DNA of 64,000 nucleotides from Pelomonas sp047654785 (GCF_047654785.1 NZ_JASGKQ010000003.1:1-64000), one strand, 5' to 3'. Shown: positions 33,514-42,158, counted from the first letter of the stretch. Notes: generated by a model from the sequence alone, not told the origin. Numbers and translations: made by a program.

Positions 33514-34455
33514 ATGACCGACCCGCGCTCCGACCGCTTCGTCCGCTCCCACCTGAAGACGCGCCAGCTGGTGCTGCTGGTGGAGCTGGGCCGGCACGGC
33601 TCCATCCTGCATGCGGCGCAGGCCGCGCACCTGACGCAGCCGGCCGCGTCCAAGCTGCTGGCCGACCTGGAGCACGCGCTGGGCGTGAAGCTGTTCGAGC
33701 GCCTGCCGCGCGGCGTGGCGCCGACCTGGTACGGCGAGGTCATGATCCGCCGGGCCGGCGCCGCGCTGGCCGAGCTGGACGCCGGCCACCAGGAGGTCAT
33801 GGAGCTGCTGTCCGGCCTGTCGGGCCGCGTCGCGGTGGGCTCGGTGCTGACGCCCTCGGCCACGCTGCTGCCGGGCGCGGTCGTCGCGCTGAAGGCGCGC
33901 CAGCCGCGCGTCCACGTGGCCATCACGGTGGAGACGAGCAAGATCCTCATCCAGCAGCTGCAGGGCGGCGAGCTGGACCTCGTCATCGGCCGCGTGCTGG
34001 ACAGCGCGTTGGCCGCGCAGCTCAGCTTCGAGCCGCTGACCGACGAGCCGCACGTGCTGATCGTCCGCGCGGGCCACCCGCTGGCCGGCCGCGGCGACCT
34101 GAGCCTGCAGGAGCTGGCCGGCCAGAGCTGGATCCTGCCGCCCGGCGGCAGCATCCTGCGCGACCGCCTCACCGCGCTCTTCCTCAGCGCCGGGCTGGAC
34201 CAGCCGCAGCAGGCCGTCGAGACCCTGTCGCTGCCCGTCATCACCAGCCTGCTGGCGCGCTCCGACATGGTCGTCGCGCTGCCGGAGGAACTGGTGCGAC
34301 CCTACCTCGACGCCCGGCTGCTGGCCGTGCTGCCCATCGACCTGGGTCTGCGCATGGACGTCTACGGCATCGTCACGCGCCGCGGCCACCAGCTCTCGCC
34401 CGGCGCGGAGCTGATGCTGGCCTGTTTGCGCGAGGAGGCGCAGCGGCGCGACTGA
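33514..34455 (+). CDS. gbpR: LysR-family regulator, GbpR-like (galactose catabolism, inferred)
   Basis: A 313-residue LysR protein. The HTH region is VLLVELGRHGSILHAAQAAHLTQPAASKLLADLEHALGVKLFERLPRGVAPTWYGEVMIRRA (about 15-75), the pattern seen in GbpR, which controls sugar uptake genes in Azospirillum and Agrobacterium in response to galactose. The effector domain contains GRVAVGSVLTPSATLLPGAV and SDMVVALPEELVRPYLD. It is the last gene of the galactan locus, cotranscribed with the SDR gene. T-N11-A dyads before dgoD and the TonB receptor are candidate targets. Confidence 0.85.
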   Translation: MTDPRSDRFVRSHLKTRQLVLLVELGRHGSILHAAQAAHLTQPAASKLLADLEHALGVKLFERLPRGVAPTWYGEVMIRRAGAALAELDAGHQEVMELLSGLSGRVAVGSVLTPSATLLPGAVVALKARQPRVHVAITVETSKILIQQLQGGELDLVIGRVLDSALAAQLSFEPLTDEPHVLIVRAGHPLAGRGDLSLQELAGQSWILPPGGSILRDRLTALFLSAGLDQPQQAVETLSLPVITSLLARSDMVVALPEELVRPYLDARLLAVLPIDLGLRMDVYGIVTRRGHQLSPGAELMLACLREEAQRRD

Positions 34456-34506
34456 GCCCGGCCGAATGGCGACAATGGCGGCCCACCCGCCCGGACCGCG
34501 ACTGCC

Positions 34507-36510
34507 ATGACCACCCGCACCGTCTTCGGCGCCTGCCCCCACGACTGCCCCGACACCTGCGCGCTGCAGGTCACCGTCGAGGACGAGCGCGTCGTCAAGG
34601 TGCAGGGCCGCGCCGAGCATCCCAACACCCATGGCGCGCTGTGCACCAAGGTCTCGCGCTACGCCGAGCGCACCTACCACGCCGAGCGCCTGTTGCATCC
34701 GCTGCGGCGCGTCAGCCGCAAGACCGAGGCACCGGCTTTCGTGCGGGTGAGCTGGGCCGAGGCGCTGGCCGACATCGCGGCCCGGCTGCGGGCCATCGCC
34801 GACCGCGACCCGCAGGCCATCCAGCCCTACAGCTACGCCGGCACCATGGGCCTGGTCCAGGGCGAGGCGATGGCCGGGCGGCTCTGGAACGCGCTCGGCG
34901 CCGCGCGGCTGGACCGCACCATCTGCGCCTCCGCCGGCGGCGCCGGCCTGGCGATGACCTACGGCCACAAGCTCGGCATGCACACGCGCCACTTCGCGGG
35001 CGCCAAGCTCATCCTGATCTGGGGCAGCAACAGCATCACGTCCAACCTGCATTTCTGGACCTACGCCAACCAGGCCCGGCGCGACGGCGCCAAGCTCGTC
35101 TGCATCGACCCGCGCCGTACCGAGACGGCCGACAAATGCCACCAGCACATCGCGCTGCTGCCTGGCACCGACGGCGCGCTGGCGCTGGGCCTGATGCACG
35201 AGCTGATCCGCAGCGACGGGCTGGACCACGACTACATCGCCCGCCACCTGGACGGCTGGGACGAGTTGCGCGAGAAGGCGCTGGCCTGGCCGCCGGAGCG
35301 CGTGGCCGCCACCTGCGGCATCAGCGCCGACGAGGTGCGCGGCCTGGCGCGCGACTACGCCACCACCCGGCCCGCGGCCATCCGCATGAACTACGGCCTG
35401 CAGCGCGTGCGCGGCGGCGGCAACGCGGTGCGGCTGGTCGCGCTGCTGCCCTGCCTGACCGGCGCCTGGCGGCACGCCAGCGGCGGCGTGCTGCTGTCAG
35501 CGTCGGGCTGGGCCGCGCCGTACAAGAACCCGGCGCTGGAGCGGCCCGACCTGCTCGCCGGGCGCACGCCGCGCATGGTCAACATGAGCACCATCGGCGA
35601 CGCGCTGCTGCAGGCCGACCCGCCGATCGAGGCGATCGTCGTCTACAACAGCAACCCGGTCGCGGTGGCGCCCGAGTCGCCCAAGGTCGTCCGGGGCTTC
35701 CAGCGCGAGGACCTGTTCACGGTCGTGCTGGAGCACTTCATGACCGACACGGCCGACCTGGCCGACTACGTGCTGCCCGCCACCACGCAGCTGGAGCACC
35801 TGGACGTCCACACGTCCTACGGCCACACCGACGTGCTGATGAACCAGCCGGCCATCGCGCCGCTCGGCGAGGCCAAGTCCAACACGCAGATCTTCCGCGA
35901 GCTGGCCGCCGCGATGGGCCTGGACGACCCGGCGTTCCGCGACAGCGACGAGGACCTCGTCGCGCAGGCCTTCACGCCCGACATCGACCTGCGCGCGCTG
36001 CGCGAGCAGGGCTGGCAGCCGCTGCCCGTGCCCGAGGCGCCGTTCGCCGACGGCGGCTTCCGCACCCCCAACGGCCGCGCGCAGGCGGCCGGCGCCGACT
36101 ACGTGCCCAACTACGAGAGCGCCCAGGCCGCGCCCGAGCTGGCCGCGCGCTATCCGCTGGCGATGATCTCGCCGCCCGCGCGCAACTTCCTGAACAGCAG
36201 CTTCGTCAACGTGAAGAGCCTGCGCGACATCGAGCGCGAGCCCGTCATCGAGATGCACGCCGACGACGCCGCCGCGCGCGGCCTCGCGGATGGCGCGCTG
36301 GTGGCCGCCTTCAACGACCGCGGCCGCTACGTCGCGCGGCTCAAGGTCAGCCCGCGCGCGCGGCCCGGCGTCGTCAACGGCCTGGGCGTGTGGTGGCGCA
36401 AGCTGGGCGTGCAGGGCACCAACGTCAACGAAGTCACCCACCAGCGCCTGACCGACATGGGCAACGCGCCGGCGTTCTACGACTGCCTGGTGCAGGTGGA
36501 AGCCGCTTGA
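34507..36510 (+). CDS. molybdopterin oxidoreductase with N-terminal 4Fe-4S site
   Basis: A 667-residue DMSO-reductase-superfamily protein. Cys10, Cys14, Cys18 and Cys46 form the 4Fe-4S binding site (CPHDCPDTC and GALCTK). Molybdopterin-binding signatures include WGSNSITSNLH, VCIDPRRTETADKCHQHIALLPGTDGALALGLMHEL, YNSNPVAVAP and the C-terminal MopB domain from about 550 (NFLNSSFVNVKSL). No twin-arginine signal is seen, so a cytoplasmic location is likely. The substrate is unknown; related single-subunit proteins are annotated only generically. The stop overlaps the next gene's TTG start, and no subunit partner lies nearby. Confidence 0.88.
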   Translation: MTTRTVFGACPHDCPDTCALQVTVEDERVVKVQGRAEHPNTHGALCTKVSRYAERTYHAERLLHPLRRVSRKTEAPAFVRVSWAEALADIAARLRAIADRDPQAIQPYSYAGTMGLVQGEAMAGRLWNALGAARLDRTICASAGGAGLAMTYGHKLGMHTRHFAGAKLILIWGSNSITSNLHFWTYANQARRDGAKLVCIDPRRTETADKCHQHIALLPGTDGALALGLMHELIRSDGLDHDYIARHLDGWDELREKALAWPPERVAATCGISADEVRGLARDYATTRPAAIRMNYGLQRVRGGGNAVRLVALLPCLTGAWRHASGGVLLSASGWAAPYKNPALERPDLLAGRTPRMVNMSTIGDALLQADPPIEAIVVYNSNPVAVAPESPKVVRGFQREDLFTVVLEHFMTDTADLADYVLPATTQLEHLDVHTSYGHTDVLMNQPAIAPLGEAKSNTQIFRELAAAMGLDDPAFRDSDEDLVAQAFTPDIDLRALREQGWQPLPVPEAPFADGGFRTPNGRAQAAGADYVPNYESAQAAPELAARYPLAMISPPARNFLNSSFVNVKSLRDIEREPVIEMHADDAAARGLADGALVAAFNDRGRYVARLKVSPRARPGVVNGLGVWWRKLGVQGTNVNEVTHQRLTDMGNAPAFYDCLVQVEAA

Positions 36511-37562
36511 CCCGCCTGCTGTCGCTGCTGCTGGCCCTCGCGCTGGGCGGCTGCAGCACCGCCGGCCACTGGGGCCAGGCGCTCGGCGGCCACCTCGGCG
36601 TGCTGCGCGCGGCCCGGCCCGTGGGCGACTGGCTGGCCGACCCCGCCACGCCGCCCGGGCTGGCCGCGCGGCTCGCGCTGGCGCAGCGCCTGCGCGACTT
36701 CGCCAGCGCGCGGCTGGCGCTGCCCGACAACAACAGCTACCGCCGCTATGCCGACCTGCACCGCGACGCGGTGGTCTGGAACGTCGTCGCCGCGCCCGCG
36801 TTCGGCCTCGCGCTCAAGACCTGGTGCTACCCGCTGCTGGGCTGCGCCGGCTACCAGGGCTGGTTCGACCGCGCCGCCGCCCAGGCCCGGGCCGACGCGC
36901 TGGCGGCCGAGGGCTGGGAGGTGCAGGTGCAGGCCATCCCCGCCTACTCGACGCTGGGCTGGAGTCGCTGGCTCGGCGGCGACCCGCTGCTGAACACCTT
37001 CATCGGTTATCCCGAGGGCGAGCTGGCCGCGATGCTCTTCCACGAGCTGGCGCACCAGCGCGTCTACGCCGGCGACGACACCGGCTTCGACGAGGCCTAT
37101 GCGAGCGCCGTCGAGCTGCTCGGCGCGCGCGCCTGGCTGGCGGACCGGCCCGCGGCGCGCGCCGCGTTCGACGCCGGCCGCGAACGCCGCGCGCGCTTCC
37201 TGGCGCTGGCGCGCGAGGGCCGCGAGCGGCTGGCCGCGGCCTACGCCGGACCGGCCGCCTCGCGCGCCGCGGCCAAGGCCGCCGTGATGGCCGAGCTGCG
37301 CGAGCGCGCGCCGCGCGAGGCGCCGGGCTACGAGGGCTGGTTCCAGCGCGCCAACAACGCGAGTTTCGCGATCCTGTCCGCCTACGACGAGCTGGTGCCC
37401 GCCTTCGTGCGCCTGTTCGAGCGCGAGGGGCGCGACTGGGCGCGCTTCCACGCCGCCGTCGAGCGCCTGGCCGCGCTGGCGCCCGCGGTGCGCCGGGCTA
37501 CATTGCGAGGCCCGGATGGAGACCGCCATGAAGCTGACCCTGCGCCGCGTCCAAGCCGCTGA
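36507..37562 (+). CDS. lipoprotein zinc aminopeptidase (COG4324 family)
   Basis: A 351-residue predicted aminopeptidase. With the TTG start at 36507, which overlaps the upstream stop as TTGA, it begins MTRLLSLLLALALGGCSTAG, a lipoprotein signal with Cys16 as the lipid anchor. The zinc motif HELAHQ is at 179-184, followed by DDTGFDEAYASAVEL with the third ligand Glu, the order found in the COG4324 family. LGWSRWLGGDPLLNTFIGYPEGELAAMLF just before the zinc site is also conserved. It probably acts on peptides at the outer membrane or in the periplasm. Confidence 0.85.
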   Translation: MTRLLSLLLALALGGCSTAGHWGQALGGHLGVLRAARPVGDWLADPATPPGLAARLALAQRLRDFASARLALPDNNSYRRYADLHRDAVVWNVVAAPAFGLALKTWCYPLLGCAGYQGWFDRAAAQARADALAAEGWEVQVQAIPAYSTLGWSRWLGGDPLLNTFIGYPEGELAAMLFHELAHQRVYAGDDTGFDEAYASAVELLGARAWLADRPAARAAFDAGRERRARFLALAREGRERLAAAYAGPAASRAAAKAAVMAELRERAPREAPGYEGWFQRANNASFAILSAYDELVPAFVRLFEREGRDWARFHAAVERLAALAPAVRRATLRGPDGDRHEADPAPRPSR

Positions 37563-38058
37563 CGCCGCCGCCATCGCCGAACAGTTCGCCGACCCGGAGG
37601 TCTACGGCGGCACCCTGCAGCTGCCGTTCGCCAGCGAGGAGATCTGGGCCCAGCGCATCGCCGGCATGAACCCGCCGGCGGCCGGTTCCAACGAACTCGT
37701 GCTGGCCGCCGTGCTGAGCGACGAGCTCGTCGGCCTCGCCGGCCTGCACGCGGTCGGCCCCTCGGTGCGTCGCCGGCACGCGATGTCGCTGGGCATCACC
37801 GTCGCCCGCGCCAGCCAGGGCCAGGGCGTCGGGCATGCGCTGCTGACGGCGCTGCTGGACTACGCCGACCACTGGGCGCAGGTGCTGCGCGTCGAGCTGA
37901 CCGTCTTCCACGACAACGCGCGCGCGATCCGGCTCTACGAGCGCCACGGCTTCCAGCACGAGGGCCGGTACAAGGCCTACGCGCTGCGCAACGGCCGCTA
38001 CGAGGACGCGCTGGCGATGGCGCGGCTGCATCCCCGGCCGCCTGCCATTGGGGCCTGA
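37516..38058 (+). CDS. GNAT-family N-acetyltransferase (YhhY-like)
   Basis: A 180-residue acetyltransferase. SLGITVARASQGQGVGHALLTALLDYA carries the acetyl-CoA pyrophosphate loop (QGQGVG), and VELTVFHDNARAIRLYERHGFQHEGRYKAYALRNGRYEDALAMARL is the classical C-terminal GNAT segment. The protein resembles YhhY/RimJ-type enzymes that acetylate amino acids or protein N-termini. Two starts are possible, 37516 and 37528 (METAMKLT), each with an acceptable ribosome site. The 5' end overlaps the aminopeptidase by 47 bases. Confidence 0.85.
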   Translation: METAMKLTLRRVQAADAAAIAEQFADPEVYGGTLQLPFASEEIWAQRIAGMNPPAAGSNELVLAAVLSDELVGLAGLHAVGPSVRRRHAMSLGITVARASQGQGVGHALLTALLDYADHWAQVLRVELTVFHDNARAIRLYERHGFQHEGRYKAYALRNGRYEDALAMARLHPRPPAIGA

Positions 38059-38094
38059 GCGGTAGAGTGCGCGCGACGAGACAAGGAGCGCCGA

Positions 38095-38418
38095 ATGGCC
38101 GAGATCCGCATCCACCGAGACCACGCGCTGGGCCTGAAGAAGGCCCGCGAGATCGCCTGGACCTGGGCCGAGCATGTCGAGGAGAAGTTCGACATGGAAT
38201 GCACGGTGCTGGAGGGCGAGGACGAGGACACCGTGGAATTCACGCGCTCGGGCGTCAAGGGCGAGCTGACCGTGGCGGCCGACCGCTTCGAGCTGGTCGC
38301 GCAGCTGGGCTTGCTGCTCGGCGCCTTCAAGCCGACCATCGAGGCCGAGATCCAGCAGGAGTTGGACGCGCTGCTGGCGGCCAAGAAGAAACCGGCTTCG
38401 CGGAAGAAGCCGGCATGA
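38095..38418 (+). CDS. polyhydroxyalkanoic acid system family protein
   Basis: A 107-residue protein of the family often found with polyhydroxyalkanoate genes in beta- and gammaproteobacteria. It shows IRIHRDHALGLKKAREIAWTWAEHVEEKFDMECT, then a beta-rich EFTRSGVKGELTVAADRFELVAQLGLLLGAFKPTIEAEIQQELDALL and a basic tail ending KKPASRKKPA. Its biochemical role is not established; granule association is suggested for relatives. An ACAAGGAG ribosome site precedes it. The acyl-CoA-binding and wax ester synthase genes next door make a small storage-lipid neighbourhood. Confidence 0.82.
   Translation: MAEIRIHRDHALGLKKAREIAWTWAEHVEEKFDMECTVLEGEDEDTVEFTRSGVKGELTVAADRFELVAQLGLLLGAFKPTIEAEIQQELDALLAAKKKPASRKKPA
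38384..38413 (-). terminator. terminator for the acyl-CoA-binding protein gene
   Basis: CCGGCTTC and GAAGCCGG flank a 6-base loop; read on the minus strand the stem is followed by TTTCTTCTT. It lies inside the 3' end of the convergent PHA-system gene, eight bases beyond the acyl-CoA-binding protein stop. Confidence 0.55.
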
Positions 38419-38421
38419 CCG

Positions 38422-38673
38422 TCACTTCAGCGATTCGATGAGGTCGATGTACTGCTGCATCGCGTCGTCGCTGCTCGTGCCCTTCAGCTCGTTCCACGCG
38501 TCCCACTTGGCGCGGCCGACCATGTCGGTGAAGCCCGGGCGCTTGCCGTCCACGTCGCCGCTGCTGCCCTGCTTGTAGAGGGCGTAGATTTTCAGCAGCG
38601 TCATGTTGTCCGGCCGCTCGGGCAGGTTCTTGGAGTCGGCGACGGCGGTTTCGAACTGGTCTTTCAGGCTCAC
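38422..38673 (-). CDS. acbP: acyl-CoA-binding protein
   Basis: An 83-residue four-helix protein that carries long-chain acyl-CoA. The family core YALYKQGSSGDV, KRPGFTDMVGRAKWDAWNELKGTSSDDAMQQYIDLIESL includes the Tyr, Lys and Trp residues that hold CoA and the acyl chain. The GTG start at 38673 is preceded by CTGGAG; no better start exists. ACBP is widespread in eukaryotes but patchy in bacteria. It is divergent from the wax ester synthase/DGAT, whose substrate it could present. Confidence 0.9.
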   Translation of the reverse strand: MSLKDQFETAVADSKNLPERPDNMTLLKIYALYKQGSSGDVDGKRPGFTDMVGRAKWDAWNELKGTSSDDAMQQYIDLIESLK

Positions 38674-38769
38674 GGGGTTCTCCAGGCTGATCAGGGCGCC
38701 GATTCTCGTGACAATCGGCGGCAGGCCCAGCAGTTTAGGCCGCGAAGAACAACGCACGAGGAGAGCGAT

Positions 38770-40203
38770 TTGGGCCCCACCAGCGAACGCATGTCCCGGG
38801 TGGACACCGCCTGGCTGCGCATGGACACCGAGGCCAACCTGATGATGATCGTCGGGGTCTGGTCCATCCGCCCGCGCATCACGCTGGGCCAGCTGCGCGA
38901 GCGCGTGGCCGGGCGGCTGCTGCAGTACCCGCGCTTCCGGCAGAAGGTGGAGCAGGACGCGCTGCTCGGCGCGAAGTGGGTGGCCGACCCGGACTTCGAC
39001 ATCGCCCGCCACGTGGTGGCCAGCGCGCTGCAGCCCACGCGCGGCCGGGGCGCCGAGGCGATGCAGGCGGCGCTGCGCGAGCGCGTGGCGGGGCTGTGCA
39101 GCCGGCCGCTGGACCCGGCGCATCCGCTGTGGCAGTTCCAGCTCGTCGAGGACATGGGCGACGGCAGCAGCGCGCTGATCTGCCGCATCCACCACTGCAT
39201 CGCCGACGGCATCGCGCTGATCGCGGTGCTGCTGTCGATGACCGACGGCGGCAAGGCGCCGCCCCGGCGCGCGCAGCGGCCGGAGCCGGACGAGGGCGAC
39301 TGGCTGCTGGACGCCTTCCTGCGCCCCATGACCAACATGACCGTGAAGGCCATCGGCATGACGGGCAAGGGCGTGGCCCGGGGCATCGACGTGGCGATGA
39401 GCGGCGTGACGCCGGTGGACTCCTCGCTGGAGATGGCCCGCCTGGGCGCGCAGGCGGTGTCCGACGTGGCGGCCTTCGCGCTGATGCCGGACGACTCGCC
39501 GACGCGGCTCAAGGGCAAGCCCGGCCCGGCCAAGACCGTGGCCTGGGACGGCAGCCTGCGGCTGGCCGACGTGAAGGCCGTGGGCCGCGCGCTGGGCGCC
39601 TCGGTCAACGACGTGCTGCTGGCCTGTGCGGCTGGCGCCATCGGCCGCTACCTGGCGGACAAGGGCGAGGATCCGGCGGGCAAGGAGATCCGCGCGATGG
39701 TGCCGGTGAACCTGCGGCCGCTGGAGCAGGCGTGGAAGCTGGGCAACCGCTTCGGCCTGGTGCCGCTGGTGCTGCCCATCGGCATCGCCAACCCGGTGGA
39801 GCGGCTGTTCGCGGTGCGCGCGCGCATGAGCGAGCTGAAGGGCAGCTTCCAGCCGGTGATGGCCTTCGGGCTGCTGTCGGTGGCGGGGCTGCTGATCAAG
39901 CCGGTGCAGCACGCGATGCTGAACGTCTTCGCCCGCAAGACCACGGCCGTGATGACCAACGTGCCCGGCCCGGCCGAGGCGCTGAAGTTCTGCGGCGCGA
40001 CGGTGGAGAAGGTGATGTTCTGGGTGCCGCAGTCGGGCGACATCGGCCTGGGCCTGTCCATCCTGACCTATGCCGGCGGCGTGCAGTTCGGCCTGATCAC
40101 TGATGCCGGCCTGTGCCCCGACCCCGAGGCCATCGTCGCCAACTTCGCGCCGGAGTTCGAGAAGCTGCTGCTGCTGTCGCTGATGATGCCCTGGGAGGCC
40201 TAG
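38770..40203 (+). CDS. wax ester synthase/diacylglycerol acyltransferase (WS/DGAT)
   Basis: A 477-residue bifunctional acyltransferase that joins acyl-CoA to fatty alcohols or diacylglycerol, making storage lipid. The active-site motif HHCIADG is at 141-147. Further family blocks are MSRVDTAWLRMDTEANLMMIVG, PLWQFQLVED, NDVLLACAAGAIGRYL and TNVPGPAEALKFCGA. The TTG start at 38770 has GAGGAG six bases upstream; the ATG at 38791 is the alternative. A hairpin terminator follows. It shares a 96-base intergenic region with the divergent acyl-CoA-binding gene, suggesting common control. Confidence 0.92.
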   Translation: MGPTSERMSRVDTAWLRMDTEANLMMIVGVWSIRPRITLGQLRERVAGRLLQYPRFRQKVEQDALLGAKWVADPDFDIARHVVASALQPTRGRGAEAMQAALRERVAGLCSRPLDPAHPLWQFQLVEDMGDGSSALICRIHHCIADGIALIAVLLSMTDGGKAPPRRAQRPEPDEGDWLLDAFLRPMTNMTVKAIGMTGKGVARGIDVAMSGVTPVDSSLEMARLGAQAVSDVAAFALMPDDSPTRLKGKPGPAKTVAWDGSLRLADVKAVGRALGASVNDVLLACAAGAIGRYLADKGEDPAGKEIRAMVPVNLRPLEQAWKLGNRFGLVPLVLPIGIANPVERLFAVRARMSELKGSFQPVMAFGLLSVAGLLIKPVQHAMLNVFARKTTAVMTNVPGPAEALKFCGATVEKVMFWVPQSGDIGLGLSILTYAGGVQFGLITDAGLCPDPEAIVANFAPEFEKLLLLSLMMPWEA

Positions 40204-40218
40204 CGCGCGTCAACGGAA

Positions 40219-40238
40219 AGGCGCTCCGTGGAGCGCCT
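40219..40238. terminator. bidirectional hairpin between convergent genes
   Basis: AGGCGCTC-CGTG-GAGCGCCT is a perfect 8-bp stem with a 4-base loop between the ends of the WS/DGAT gene and the secreted hypothetical gene. There is no T run, so it is a weak or bidirectional terminator. Confidence 0.6.
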
Positions 40239-40261
40239 GCTGTGGCCACGGCGGCGGGGGC

Positions 40262-40594
40262 TTACTGCGCGGCCTTCTTCTTCAGCGTCGGGCGGCCGGC
40301 GGCGGTGGGGTAGGCGGCCATCACCTTGGCCGGGTCGGCCTTGCTGTCCAGGTAGGCGGCGTACTGCTGCGAGGTGCAGGGCAGCAGCCGGCCGGGGCGG
40401 GCCTCGCCCTTGTACTTGCCGCCGGCATAGACGAACTGGTATTCGTTCGCGGCGACCGGCATGTCGATGCTGCTGGTGCTGCTGTAGCTGCGGGCGCATT
40501 CGGCGCGCAACTCGGCCTGCTCGGGCGAGGCGTTGCTGCCGGCCTGTGCGGAGCAGGCGAGGGCGGCGGCGAGGGCGGGGATCAGGAACTTCAT
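40262..40594 (-). CDS. secreted hypothetical protein
   Basis: A 110-residue protein with a clear signal peptide (MKFLIPALAAALACSAQAG, cleavage near residue 19). The mature part has two cysteines that could form a disulfide (AECARSY and LPCTSQ), a YQFVYAGGKYKGEARPGRL segment, and a lysine-rich C-terminus (TLKKKAAQ). The start at 40594 is set by the signal peptide. I do not recognise a family. It is transcribed convergently with the WS/DGAT gene and stands alone. Confidence 0.7.
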   Translation of the reverse strand: MKFLIPALAAALACSAQAGSNASPEQAELRAECARSYSSTSSIDMPVAANEYQFVYAGGKYKGEARPGRLLPCTSQQYAAYLDSKADPAKVMAAYPTAAGRPTLKKKAAQ

Positions 40595-40711
40595 GGCGCG
40601 GTCTCGTGGCGGGTGGTGGATGCCGCGCAGCTTACGTCGCGGCGCCCCGCCGTGCATCCCCGGAAGCACGGGTGCGCGCCGGCGTGACGGATGTCACGCG
40701 GCGCGCGGCCT

Positions 40712-41485
40712 TCAGTCTTCCAGCTCTTCCCGGGCCAGCTCGACGTCGAGCAGTTCCATCGCGTCCATGGGCTCGCAGGCGGCCGCGTCGGCGTAGAGCT
40801 GCTCGGCTTCCTTCAGGCGCTTGTCGCCCTCCAGCATGACCAGGCCGTTGGCGCGCTCGATCATCGCGATGGCGCTCGCCGGGTTGAGCTTGAGGGCCTG
40901 CTCGAACATCTTCTGCCCGGTGGCGGTGTCGGCGCCCTGCGTGCGGCCCAGCAGCTTGCCGACCTTGTCGATGACCTCGGCGTGGAAGGCGCCCAGCGCG
41001 ATGTGCGCGTCGGCATGCCGGGGCGCGAGTGCGATGGTGGTCTCCAGCGACTGCTTCACCTTCGCGCCCAGCCCCTGCGCCAGCGCCTTGGCGACGCTGA
41101 TGCCCTGCCCGTAGCGGCCCAGCGCATAGGCCTGCCAGTAGTAGGCGCTGGGGTTCCGGGGCTCGTCGGCCTGCTGGCGCTCGGCGCGTTCGGCGATCTC
41201 CAGGAACATCTCCAGCTTCACCTTCTCCTTCTTCTCGAGGTAGTTGGCGTAGATGGCCTGGGCCTTGTTGGCGACGCTGGTGCCGGCGCCGCCGGCGGCC
41301 AGGCCGGCGTCGTAGGCGGCCTGGAACTCGCCTGCGTGGAAGTGGAGCCACGCCTGCTGCACGGCGGCGTCCTTCGGGAAGGGCTCGGCGTCGCCGGCAT
41401 GCAGCCGCGCCCAGTGCTTCTTCAGCGTGGCCCGCGTGTAGGCGAAGGCGCTGTTGTCGTAGGGAAAGGCGGTCCACTTGGCCAT
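40712..41485 (-). CDS. TPR-like repeat protein of unknown function
   Basis: A 257-residue helical protein without signal peptide or membrane segment. Regions such as AWLHFHAGEFQAAYDAGLAAG, ADAHIALGAFHAEVIDKVG and MFEQALKLNPASAIAMIERANGLVMLEGDKRLKEAEQLYADAAACEP show the spacing of tetratricopeptide repeats, with the diagnostic A-LNP turn. The opening MAKWTAFPYDNSAFAY is distinctive. TPR proteins act as scaffolds; no partner is visible. It lies downstream of and on the same strand as the TetR gene, 19 bases away, so it may be in one transcript with it. Confidence 0.75.
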   Translation of the reverse strand: MAKWTAFPYDNSAFAYTRATLKKHWARLHAGDAEPFPKDAAVQQAWLHFHAGEFQAAYDAGLAAGGAGTSVANKAQAIYANYLEKKEKVKLEMFLEIAERAERQQADEPRNPSAYYWQAYALGRYGQGISVAKALAQGLGAKVKQSLETTIALAPRHADAHIALGAFHAEVIDKVGKLLGRTQGADTATGQKMFEQALKLNPASAIAMIERANGLVMLEGDKRLKEAEQLYADAAACEPMDAMELLDVELAREELED

Positions 41486-41504
41486 CGCGTCGTCTCCAGG
41501 TTCC

Positions 41505-42158
41505 TTATTGGTAGTGGCCCGCGAGCTGGAAGAGGTGCTCCTTGGACGCGGGTTCGAGGTAGGGTAGCAGCAGGCTGAGCGCGTGGAAGGCGCCGCGCAT
41601 CAGCGCGCTGCCGGCGCGGTCGGGCTCCAGCGCATGGCGCGGGTCGCGCACGTATTCGTAGCTGAGCCAGTAGCTCGCCACCACCACCATCGCGTTGGCC
41701 GTCGGCGCGGCCTCGCGCAGTTCCATCTTCAGCGCGCCGCCCAGGTGCAGGCCCGACAGCAGGTGGCGCATGGCCTGCTCCTTGGCCGCGAGCAGGGCCT
41801 GGAAATGGGTCTCCAGCCGGCGGTTCTTGAACAGCAGGTCGTTCAGGTCGCGGTACAGGAAGCGGTGCTTCCAGATCAGCTCGAACAGCATGTGCAGGAA
41901 CAGCCAGGCGTCCTCGACGTGGCGCACGCCGTCGGCGGCGGCCAGCAGCTCGTTGAGCTCCGCCTCGTAGCGGCCGAACAGCGCGTTGACCAGCTCGTCC
42001 TTGGCCGGGTAGTGGTAGTAGAGGTTGCCGGGGCTGATCTTCAGCTCGGCCGAGATCAGCGTCGTCGAGACATTGGGCTCGCCGAACCGGTTGAACAGGT
42101 CGAGCGTGACTTCGAGAATGCGCTCGGCGGTGCGGCGGGGTTTCTTGGGCGGCGGCAT
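41505..42158 (-). CDS. TetR-family transcriptional regulator
   Basis: A 217-residue TetR protein with an N-terminal HTH (about 8-60: RRTAERILEVTLDLFNRFGEPNVSTTLISAELKISPGNLYYHYPAKDELVNALF) and a C-terminal domain containing FELIWKHRFLYRDLNDLL and LSYEYVRDPRH. This subgroup is common in Burkholderiales and lies near ABC exporter or acyltransferase genes. The ATG at 42158 is preferred; an in-frame ATG at 42182 would add eight residues. It is divergent from the ABC exporter across 73 bases and may regulate it. Confidence 0.85.
   Translation of the reverse strand: MPPPKKPRRTAERILEVTLDLFNRFGEPNVSTTLISAELKISPGNLYYHYPAKDELVNALFGRYEAELNELLAAADGVRHVEDAWLFLHMLFELIWKHRFLYRDLNDLLFKNRRLETHFQALLAAKEQAMRHLLSGLHLGGALKMELREAAPTANAMVVVASYWLSYEYVRDPRHALEPDRAGSALMRGAFHALSLLLPYLEPASKEHLFQLAGHYQ

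Noticed and set aside
34507..36510. Molybdopterin protein as formate dehydrogenase
   Set aside because: No partner subunits, no selenocysteine/cysteine ligand context typical of formate dehydrogenase; left as unknown substrate.
33060..37562. 1500-codon plus-strand open frame
   Set aside because: It is a shadow of the SDR, LysR and molybdopterin genes; only the last 351 codons (from TTG 36507) are a real gene.
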